From Pseudomonadota bacterium (GTDB lineage: Bacteria; Pseudomonadota; Alphaproteobacteria; Rhizobiales; Xanthobacteraceae): 12,244 bases of DNA. Below, one piece after another: positions 7,307 through 12,244 of this stretch. The position numbers and the translations under genes are program-made. Below the pieces are notes generated by a model. That model saw only the letters and a list, made by a program, of their open reading frames with translations, was not told the origin of the DNA and searched no databases. Where the stretch lies: assembly GCA_021779635.1 (NCBI GenBank), contig JAJYAH010000128.1, positions 1 to 12,244 on the forward strand, written 5' to 3'. Every line of letters begins with the position of its first letter. The first letter of the stretch is position 1.

Positions 7307-7624
7307 TCAGTTCCGGGAATAACCGATCAACGGCTTGCGGGGCCGGAACAGGAGCATCAGCAGAATGCCCAGCACACCCATCACCGCAAATACCGGCTGA
7401 TCCAGCACGACCCTGACAACATGGGTCCAGAGCCACGGCGAAATGCCCTCTACCCAGACCCGGAAAGCCTGCTGGCTGGATTGATGGACATCGTTCCAGA
7501 GCTCCCCAAAGCGGGTAAAGCGCAAGGTCTGGTCGGCGACCCAGCGCGCGCCGTCATAGACCATGAAGATAAATCCGCCTGCCAGCAGCAGCAGTCCCAC
7601 AAGTCTGAAAAAGCCGCGGATCAT
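7307..7624 (-). CDS. Small two-helix inner-membrane protein of unknown function
   Basis: This 105-residue protein has a hydrophobic segment near the N-terminus (about residues 5-28, LVGLLLLAGGFIFMVYDG). A roughly 40-residue amphipathic region rich in Trp, Phe and Gln follows, then a second hydrophobic segment (about 75-93, VFAVMGVLGILLMLLF) and a basic tail (RPRKPLIGYSRN). Two membrane spans with both ends in the cytoplasm fit the positive charges at each terminus. ATG 7624 has AAGGTG shortly upstream, and codon use is normal for the window, so I regard it as a real gene. From recall, similar small proteins occur in Bradyrhizobium genomes, but I know no function. It lies 123 bases upstream of msrA on the same strand and may be transcribed with it. 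Confidence 0.75.
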   Translation of the reverse strand: MIRGFFRLVGLLLLAGGFIFMVYDGARWVADQTLRFTRFGELWNDVHQSSQQAFRVWVEGISPWLWTHVVRVVLDQPVFAVMGVLGILLMLLFRPRKPLIGYSRN

Positions 7625-7778
7625 GCATCACCTTAATATCGGTATATTCTGTCGTGTATCCGTCCGCCTCCGGAACGCCGTCAGCCATTAGCGAAGCGAG
7701 CCGGGAAATTCAACCTCATCAGCACCTTACCGGCGCCCTATGGTCGGGCCTGCCGACTCCTAAGGCCTGGCTGAGGCG

Positions 7779-7807
7779 TTGACGCTGCGGGGCGCGCCCT
7801 CTATAAG
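7779..7807 (+). promoter_or_regulatory. Sigma70-type promoter of rpsT
   Basis: TTGACG (7779-7784) and TATAAG (7802-7807) are separated by 17 bases, a near-ideal housekeeping promoter. Transcription would begin near 7813-7815, followed by GC-rich bases as in growth-rate-regulated ribosomal promoters. It points towards rpsT, giving a leader of about 185 bases. Confidence 0.75.
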
Positions 7808-7816
7808 ACCGCTAAT

Positions 7817-7840
7817 GGCGGCGGGCGCAATCCTGCCGCC
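7817..7840 (+). promoter_or_regulatory. Hairpin at the 5' end of the rpsT leader
   Basis: GGCGGCGGG (7817-7825) pairs with CCTGCCGCC (7832-7840) through nine base pairs (one G-U) around a 6-base loop. It lies within a few bases of the predicted transcript start. It could protect the mRNA 5' end or take part in control of S20 synthesis. In E. coli, S20 represses its own translation; whether this hairpin does so is inference. The rest of the leader (7841-7998) holds no ORF or riboswitch I recognise. Confidence 0.5.
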
Positions 7841-7998
7841 GCTGTTCTTTGAGCGGCGCCGTCATGTGAGCTTATTGGCTCCGGGAATGGCATTCTCAGG
7901 GACACCCGAAAAACACACAAGTGTCGATCACGCGGTTGGACGGCCGGCGCATTGAAGCCCGGTTACCCGCGACCGGTCACCGCAAGGATATTTGAGAC

Positions 7999-8265
7999 AT
8001 GGCCAATACGACTTCCGCCAAGAAGGCGACACGCAAGATTGCCCGCCGTACCATCATCAACAAGTCGCGCCGCACCCAGATGCGCGGCTCGGTCCGCATC
8101 GTCGAAGAGGCGATCAAGAACGGCGACCGCGATGCCGCGCTGAAGGCGATGGCGCGCGCCGAGCCGGAGCTGATGCAGGCAGCGCAGCGCAATATCATTC
8201 ACAAGAACAATGCGAGCCGAAAGGTCTCGCGGCTCGCGCATCAGATCGCAAAGCTCGCGAAATAG
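7999..8265 (+). CDS. rpsT: 30S ribosomal protein S20
   Basis: This 88-residue, very basic protein begins [17 protein letters not shown] and contains [13 protein letters not shown] and the C-terminal [19 protein letters not shown]. Together these are diagnostic of bacterial S20, a primary 16S rRNA-binding protein of the small subunit. Length matches the family (about 86-90). ATG 7999 is preceded by AAGGA at 7984-7988, ten bases upstream; E. coli rpsT instead uses a UUG start. The gene is monocistronic, with its own promoter and a strong terminator 25 bases after the stop. rpsT next to dnaA is, to my recollection, usual in Bradyrhizobium relatives. Confidence 0.98.
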   Translation: MANTTSAKKATRKIARRTIINKSRRTQMRGSVRIVEEAIKNGDRDAALKAMARAEPELMQAAQRNIIHKNNASRKVSRLAHQIAKLAK

Positions 8266-8290
8266 GCTGATCGGAAAATATATTCGTCCA

Positions 8291-8319
8291 AAGCCCGGCT
8301 GCGCCGGGCTTTTTCTTTT
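8291..8319 (+). terminator. Intrinsic terminator of rpsT
   Basis: AAGCCCGGC (8291-8299) and GCCGGGCTT (8303-8311) form a perfect 9-bp stem with a TGC loop. The tail continues TTTTCTTTT to 8319. This is a textbook Rho-independent terminator 25 bases beyond the rpsT stop. Confidence 0.93.
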
Positions 8320-8999
8320 CACACTTGTTGCATCGCGCCCGGCCAGATCTCGGCAATGCCTTGCGCCGTTTCGCGTTACGCCAGGCGGGACGCCACAGGC
8401 CGGACATCCGATGCCGCCAGGACTGCGATGACCTGAGGCTTCTACGACCAAAGGCTGCGGTGATATTGATCGCTGCTACGCGCGGCAGGCTTTTGAAATT
8501 GCAATCGCGGCCGCACCGCTCTGTTCGAAAGTCCCGAAGGGTTACCCTGCTTCGATGAGCAAAAAAAAACGCGTTTGCGTAGTCACTTATCGGCATAGCG
8601 GCGATCAGTTGTTCGAAAACTCATTCCCGCACGACCCAAACGTAAACAATTTGTGAATTTATTTTGGGCAATCGTAGGAATTGTGACAGCGGCTCGGCAT
8701 TTCGAATCTCCGCACAGATTCAAAACCTTGCCGCCGCGCATAGAAGCCGCTGCCTGATTTCGTGAACGCGAAGTCGATTTGGCCAGCACTCGCATCGAAT
8801 CATTTTCGTTGCGGGAAATAAGGCATGATGTATCTCTTAGAACGTTCGCGGCGCCCACGGCTCTTGAGACCAGCGCGGTTTAAGAAACGGGGCGGACGTG
8901 CAAATCGGCGGCGGTGTGCGCGTTGGCGACGCTTTCCAAGCGATTGTCGGTTCAAGGCTCGTAGCAATATGGGCATAGCGGTTCTGTGTCGAAATTTCT

Positions 9000-9033
9000 C
9001 AAGCGGGACGCTTGCGTTCCGTTCGATTCGAAC
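9000..9033. repeat. Two adjacent short palindromes upstream of dnaA
   Basis: CAAGCG-GGA-CGCTTG (9000-9014) and GTTCGA-T-TCGAAC (9021-9033) are both perfect inverted repeats with 6-bp arms and very short centres, six bases apart. Such spacing suits dimeric protein-binding sites better than RNA hairpins. The second contains one of the region's TTCGAA sites and a GANTC site. Confidence 0.45.
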
Positions 9034-9168
9034 AAGAGAGATACGCACCGGACCAACGGCAGCCGCCGAGGCGAAGACCGAGGGCAGGTTAAACGGACGG
9101 GCTGAGTAAAGGCGTACGACTGGACAAATTGGGTTCCAGGCGTTGCCGGTTGAATTTGGAACACTCAA

Positions 9169-9202
9169 GAGGTGACACCTCGCCGTGGGCAATCACGGCG
9201 AG
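9169..9202. promoter_or_regulatory. Overlapping inverted repeats, operator- or hairpin-like, in the dnaA upstream region
   Basis: GAGGTG-A-CACCTC (9169-9181) is a perfect palindrome around a single A. It shares three bases (CTC) with a perfect 9-bp inverted repeat, CTCGCCGTG (9179-9187) and CACGGCGAG (9194-9202), with a 6-base loop. The two cannot both form as RNA, so they could be alternative structures, or the first could be a protein-binding site. No U-run follows on either strand. A purine-rich Shine-Dalgarno-like run starts a few bases after the second arm. Confidence 0.45.
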
Positions 9203-9216
9203 TGGGGGGAGGCTTT

Positions 9217-9336
9217 ATGTTCTACGGAATCATCGCGGCATTTGATCCCATTCGATTTTCAAACGATGTCATATTCGATGCCAGGTGCACGCGGCCACCG
9301 GCGCGAGCTCCGGACAGGCCGCTGAGTACACGCTGA
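9217..9336 (+). CDS. Possible 39-residue small ORF in the dnaA leader
   Basis: ATG 9217 is preceded by a strong GGGGGGAGG run four bases upstream, a better ribosome-binding site than that of dnaA itself. The ORF encodes a peptide beginning MFYGIIAAFDPIRFSND and ending in a Pro/Arg-rich tail, with TGA at 9334-9336. It lies 174 bases before dnaA in the same frame and follows the inverted repeats at 9169-9202. It could be a leader peptide or small protein. Against this, the first 20 codons are A+T-rich and unlike neighbouring genes, and I recognise no homologue. Confidence 0.3.
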   Translation: MFYGIIAAFDPIRFSNDVIFDARCTRPPARAPDRPLSTR

Positions 9337-9351
9337 CCTCGCGGACGCTTC

Positions 9352-9365
9352 TTTCCAGTTTCCAG
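9352..9365. repeat. Tandem 7-bp repeat TTTCCAG x2
   Basis: TTTCCAG occurs twice in direct tandem, about 150 bases before dnaA and just before a GANTC site (9368-9372). Role unknown; two units may be chance. Confidence 0.3.
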
Positions 9366-9510
9366 TCGACTCTGTGATTTTGGTCCACGGCATTTCGCCG
9401 TTCGGCTGGTCTATGGCTGAAGACGAAGCTTCGCTTGAGGTCGCGCCGTACGGTGCGTCCCGCACGGTAATTTCACCGGCAACGTTACTCCTTCAGAAAA
9501 GTCGTCAAAC

Positions 9511-10941
9511 ATGACAAATATGGAACAGGATCGCTGGTCACGCGTGAAGGGTCGGCTGCGTTCGAGCGTGGGGGAAGACGTCTATACAAGCTGGTTCGCG
9601 CGCATGGATCTGGAAAGCGTGCAGCAGGAAAGCGTCCACCTTTCGGTTCCGACGCGGTTTCTGAAGAGCTGGATCCAGGCACATTACGCCGAGCGCGTTC
9701 TGACCTGCTGGCAGGCCGAAATGCCGCAAGTGCACCGGATCGACCTCACCGTGCGCACGGCGATGCGATGCGCGGCGCCCGCCAAAGAGACCTCGCCACC
9801 GGCCGATCAACGCCGCGGCGATCGATCCGACGGCCGTCCCGCGCCGGAGCTGCGCGCCACCGCCATCGCGCCGGTGTCCGCCAGCCATGACGCGCTCGGC
9901 GGCTCGCCGCTCGATCCGCGCCTGACATTTGGAAGTTTCGTCGTCGGCCGCTCCAACACGCTGGCTCACGCCGCGGCGCGCCAGGTCGCGGAAGGACGCC
10001 GTGGCGACAGCGTGATGTTCAACCCGCTGTACATTCATGCCGGCGTCGGACTTGGCAAAACCCATTTGTTGCAGGCGGTGACATGGGCCGGCAACTCCGG
10101 CAGCGAACGCAAGGTGCTCTATCTCACCGCCGAGAAATTCATGTACGGGTTCGTCGCCGCGCTCAAGACCCAGACCGCGCTGGCGTTCAAGGAAGCGTTG
10201 CGCGGCATCGACGTGCTGGTCATCGACGACCTGCAGTTCCTGCAGGGCAAATCGACCCAGGCCGAATTCTGCCATACCCTGAACGCGCTGATCGACGCCG
10301 GCCGCCAGGTGGTGATCGCAGCGGACCGTCCGCCTTCCGACCTTGAGAGCCTCGACGACCGCGTGCGCTCGCGTCTCGCCGGCGGCCTCGTGGTCGAGAT
10401 GGGCTCGCTCGGCGAGGAGTTGCGGCTCGGTATCCTCAAATCGAGAGTCGCGGCGGCGCGCGCCCATCATGCGAGTTTCGATGTACCGGCGCCGGTGCTG
10501 GATTATCTCGCCCGAACCATCACCCACAACGGCCGCGATCTGGAAGGCGCCATCAATCGCCTCTTGGCGCACAGCAAGCTCAACGCCCAGCCGGTGACGC
10601 TGGAAATGGCCGAGCGCGAAGTGCGCGACCTGATCCGTCCGCAGGAACCCAAGCGCATCAAGATCGAGGACATCCAGCGGGTGGTCGCCCGGCAATATAA
10701 TGTCAGCCGCTCCGACCTGTTGTCCTCGCGCCGTACCGCCAACGTCGTTCGGCCGCGCCAGGTCGCAATGTATCTGGCCAAGACGCTGACACTGCGCTCG
10801 CTGCCCGAAATCGGGCGCCGGTTCGGAGGCCGCGATCACACCACGGTCCTGCACGCCGTGCGCAAGATCGAGGCGCTGGTCGCCAGGGATGTTGCACTGT
10901 CCGAAGAGGTCGAATCGCTGAAGCGCCAGTTGCAGGAGTGA
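9511..10941 (+). CDS. dnaA: Chromosomal replication initiator protein DnaA
   Basis: This 476-residue AAA+ ATPase binds DnaA boxes, melts the origin and helps load the replicative helicase. Domain I spans roughly residues 1-85 ([24 protein letters not shown]). A Pro/Ala-rich domain II linker runs to about 130. The AAA+ domain III opens at [16 protein letters not shown], with Walker [10 protein letters not shown] (Lys183) and Walker [11 protein letters not shown] (Asp239, Asp240). Domain IV carries the DNA-binding signature [15 protein letters not shown] (from residue 439). Length is normal for Rhizobiales. ATG 9511 gives the expected [10 protein letters not shown]-terminus but lacks a good Shine-Dalgarno; ATG 9520 is an alternative. 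No consensus DnaA box is visible upstream, so direct autorepression is not evident. A hairpin with a U-rich tail follows. Confidence 0.98.
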   Translation: MTNMEQDRWSRVKGRLRSSVGEDVYTSWFARMDLESVQQESVHLSVPTRFLKSWIQAHYAERVLTCWQAEMPQVHRIDLTVRTAMRCAAPAKETSPPADQRRGDRSDGRPAPELRATAIAPVSASHDALGGSPLDPRLTFGSFVVGRSNTLAHAAARQVAEGRRGDSVMFNPLYIHAGVGLGKTHLLQAVTWAGNSGSERKVLYLTAEKFMYGFVAALKTQTALAFKEALRGIDVLVIDDLQFLQGKSTQAEFCHTLNALIDAGRQVVIAADRPPSDLESLDDRVRSRLAGGLVVEMGSLGEELRLGILKSRVAAARAHHASFDVPAPVLDYLARTITHNGRDLEGAINRLLAHSKLNAQPVTLEMAEREVRDLIRPQEPKRIKIEDIQRVVARQYNVSRSDLLSSRRTANVVRPRQVAMYLAKTLTLRSLPEIGRRFGGRDHTTVLHAVRKIEALVARDVALSEEVESLKRQLQE

Positions 10942-10950
10942 TTTTGCAGT

Positions 10951-11013
10951 TCCCGGGACACGGTCGTCTCGGGAGCATCCCTCGACCAGTCGTCCCGGCA
11001 TCCCGCCGGGACG
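10951..11013 (+). other. Two tandem hairpins after dnaA
   Basis: TCCCGGGAC (10951-10959) pairs with GTCTCGGGA (10966-10974), nine pairs with one G-U. CGTCCCGGC (10991-10999) pairs perfectly with GCCGGGACG (11005-11013). Neither is followed directly by a U-run. They may be RNA 3'-end stabilisers or part of a compound terminator with the next hairpin. The arms share CCCGG/CCGGG cores and could also cross-pair. Confidence 0.5.
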
Positions 11014-11029
11014 ATAGCGGTTTCCGGCA

Positions 11030-11060
11030 AAACGTGGGGGACGGCCCCGCGTTTCTCTTG
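11030..11060 (+). terminator. Probable terminator between dnaA and dnaN
   Basis: AAACGTGGGG (11030-11039) pairs with CCCCGCGTTT (11045-11054), ten pairs with one G-U around a 5-base loop. CTCTTG follows, so the RNA 3' side reads GUUUCUCUU. The tail is shorter than that of the rpsT terminator, so termination may be partial. Confidence 0.55.
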
Positions 11061-11101
11061 CGCTTGCCTGCCATCCGCGCCACCTTGGGGCCCCCTTAGG
11101 G

Positions 11102-11147
11102 TTTGATCAAATCCAGCTTTGATCGGGCTTTTTGGGTCCCATATGCC
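11102..11147 (+). promoter_or_regulatory. Candidate promoter/operator region for dnaN
   Basis: A perfect 10-bp palindrome TTTGATCAAA (11102-11111) is followed by a second TTTGATC. TTGATC (11119-11124) lies 17 bases from TATGCC (11142-11147), a weak -35/-10 match. A separate dnaN promoter is plausible given the preceding hairpins, but these elements are poor matches to consensus. Confidence 0.3.
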
Positions 11148-11202
11148 GCGGCGCGCCTTTCGGCGGCCCGGCTTTTCCATCTTCGGATCAGGCGGATATG
11201 CA

Positions 11203-12244
11203 ATGAAGGTCACCGTCGAACGCGCGCAACTCCTGAAATCGCTGGGCCACGTCCATCGCGTGGTGGAGAGACGCAACACCATTCCGATCCTCGGCAACGT
11301 GCTGATCCGTGCCGAAAATGCGCGGCTGTCGCTAAAGGCGACCGATCTTGATCTGGAGGTGACGGAAACGCTGGCAGCGGAAACCGGAACCGGCGGTTCA
11401 ACCACCGTGCCGGCGCATATGTTTTACGACATCGTGCGCAAGCTGCCTGACGGCGCGCAGATCGTGCTGGAAAGCGACGGCGACCGCTCGGTGCTGGCGA
11501 TTCGCGCCGGCCGTTCGCGTTTCACGCTGCAGACATTGCCCGAAAACGACTTCCCCGATCTTGCCGCCGGCGACATGACGCATTCGTTCACGCTGGCCGC
11601 CGCCGACATGAAGCGGCTGATCGACCGCACCCAGTTTGCGATCTCTACCGAGGAAACCCGCTATTATCTCAACGGCATCTACCTGCACACTGCCGGCAGC
11701 GCCAAGGCCGCGACATTGCGCGCGGTCGCGACCGACGGGCATCGTCTCGCCCAGATCGATCTGCCGCTACCGAAAGGCGCGTCCGGCATGCCCGGCGTGA
11801 TCGTGCCCCGCAAGACCGTCGGTGAGGTGCAACGGCTGATCGAGGACAACGAGGCCGAGGTCGGAATCGAACTGTCGCAGGGCAAGATCCGTTTCACCAT
11901 CGGCAATGTGGTGCTGACCTCAAAGCTGATCGACGGCACGTTTCCGGATTACGGCCGCGTGATCCCGCAGAACAACGACAAGGAACTTATTGTCGACAAG
12001 AGGGATTTCGAGGCGGCGGTGGACCGGGTCTCGACGATTTCGAGCGAGCGTGGCCGCGCGGTGAAGCTGGCCTTGTCGGCCGGCAAGCTCGTGCTGTCCG
12101 TGACCAACCCTGATTCCGGCAGCGCAACCGAGGAGCTTGAGGTCGAATACGCTTCCGATCCGCTCGATATCGGATTCAATTCGCGCTATCTGCTGGACAT
12201 CGCGGCTCAAATCGAGGGCGAGGTCGCCGTGCTGAAACTAGAGA
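11203..12244 (+). CDS. dnaN: DNA polymerase III sliding clamp (beta subunit), 3' end outside window
   Basis: The frame from ATG 11203 stays open to the window end, giving 347 codons; the family is about 370 residues, so roughly 25 are missing. It begins MKVTVERAQLLKSLGHVHRVVERRNTIPILGNVLI, the standard beta-clamp N-terminus. It also shows FTLQTLPENDFPDL, TRYYLNGIYLH, LRAVATDGHRLA and FPDYGRVIPQNND, conserved across the three clamp domains. The dimeric ring tethers polymerase III and other partners to DNA. AGGCGGA lies shortly upstream as a probable ribosome-binding site. It is separated from dnaA by 261 bases, which include three hairpins and a weak candidate promoter, so it may be transcribed at least partly independently. 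Confidence 0.97.
   Translation, partial: MKVTVERAQLLKSLGHVHRVVERRNTIPILGNVLIRAENARLSLKATDLDLEVTETLAAETGTGGSTTVPAHMFYDIVRKLPDGAQIVLESDGDRSVLAIRAGRSRFTLQTLPENDFPDLAAGDMTHSFTLAAADMKRLIDRTQFAISTEETRYYLNGIYLHTAGSAKAATLRAVATDGHRLAQIDLPLPKGASGMPGVIVPRKTVGEVQRLIEDNEAEVGIELSQGKIRFTIGNVVLTSKLIDGTFPDYGRVIPQNNDKELIVDKRDFEAAVDRVSTISSERGRAVKLALSAGKLVLSVTNPDSGSATEELEVEYASDPLDIGFNSRYLLDIAAQIEGEVAVLKLE

Larger units (their letters stand above)
8320..9510. other. Long rpsT-dnaA intergenic region, A+T-rich and palindrome-rich
   Basis: About 1.2 kb separate the rpsT terminator from dnaA. Open frames here give Arg/Ser-rich peptides without recognisable domains and look like chance. The region is A+T-richer than its flanks: by hand count 8581-8700 is about 46% G+C and 8641-8680 about 32%. 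It has an A9 tract (8561-8569), four TTCGAA palindromes, six GANTC sites between 8704 and 9372, and several short inverted repeats between 9000 and 9433. I found no TTATNCACA DnaA box on either strand. It must contain the dnaA promoter, but I could not pick a convincing -35/-10 pair. An origin role is possible but unsupported; in several alphaproteobacteria the origin lies near hemE rather than dnaA. Confidence 0.6.

Noticed and set aside
8559..8580. Minus-strand terminator at the A9 tract
   Set aside because: The only pairing before the T-run is the loopless palindrome AAACGCGTTT, which cannot form a proper hairpin, and no gene ends just before it on that strand.
8583..8858. 91-codon minus-strand ORF in the rpsT-dnaA spacer
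   Set aside because: It needs a GTG start without a ribosome-binding site, and the product has no recognisable motif; its span covers the A+T-rich core.
8825..9109. 94-codon plus-strand ORF in the rpsT-dnaA spacer
   Set aside because: The product is about one quarter Arg with no recognisable fold, only a poorly placed AAGG precedes it, and it spans palindromic regulatory-looking DNA.
8320..9510. Canonical oriC with DnaA boxes
   Set aside because: No TTATNCACA or complement was found by eye; the closest sequences (TGTGAATTT, TGTGATTTT) miss key bases. Proximity to dnaA alone is not enough in alphaproteobacteria.
9538..11001. 487-codon minus-strand open frame opposite dnaA
   Set aside because: It mirrors dnaA and continues into the terminator region; composition is that of a shadow frame.
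1..12244. Mobile element, phage, CRISPR, toxin-antitoxin or defence system
   Set aside because: No transposase, integrase, repeat-spacer pattern, or toxin/antitoxin-like gene pair; all firm genes are metabolic, envelope or core information-processing genes.

Overview
The window is chromosomal DNA of an alphaproteobacterium in the Bradyrhizobium/Rhodopseudomonas/Nitrobacter group. I judge this from the DnaA N-terminus and overall protein character, the high-G+C codon use, and the rpsT-dnaA-dnaN gene order. I see no insertion sequence, phage gene, CRISPR array, tRNA or rRNA. Most of the window is ordinary core and surface-polysaccharide sequence, and I did not find a convincing new defence or mobile system.

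Layout, left to right. (1) 1-1461, plus strand: the tail of a probable DUF169-family protein, then a saccharopine-dehydrogenase-like / trans-acting enoyl-reductase-like oxidoreductase. A short coding-like remnant follows its stop. (2) 1553-6419, minus strand, read right to left: a short Wza-type polysaccharide export lipoprotein, a GT4 glycosyltransferase (2-nt gap), a polyisoprenyl-phosphate hexose-1-phosphate transferase, and a Wzy/O-antigen-ligase-like membrane protein. Together these could start a lipid-linked sugar (transferase), extend it (GT4), polymerise or ligate it (Wzy-like) and export it (Wza-like). No flippase (Wzx) or chain-length/tyrosine-kinase partner (Wzc) is in the window, so the pathway must be completed elsewhere. 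Two CtrA-like boxes lie in the two gaps of this cluster. (3) 6527-7624, minus strand: msrA (methionine sulfoxide repair) and a small two-helix membrane protein of unknown function. (4) 7779-8319, plus strand: rpsT (ribosomal protein S20) with a clear sigma70-type promoter, a long structured leader and a strong intrinsic terminator. (5) 8320-9510: about 1.2 kb without a convincing conventional gene. It is A+T-richer than its surroundings and rich in short palindromes and GANTC sites, with one possible small ORF behind a good Shine-Dalgarno sequence. (6) 9511-12244, plus strand: dnaA, a spacer with three consecutive hairpins, and the start of dnaN, which runs off the window.

The parts most worth a second look are the rpsT-dnaA spacer (palindromes, small ORF, GANTC cluster, but no consensus DnaA box) and the possible cell-cycle control of the polysaccharide cluster.
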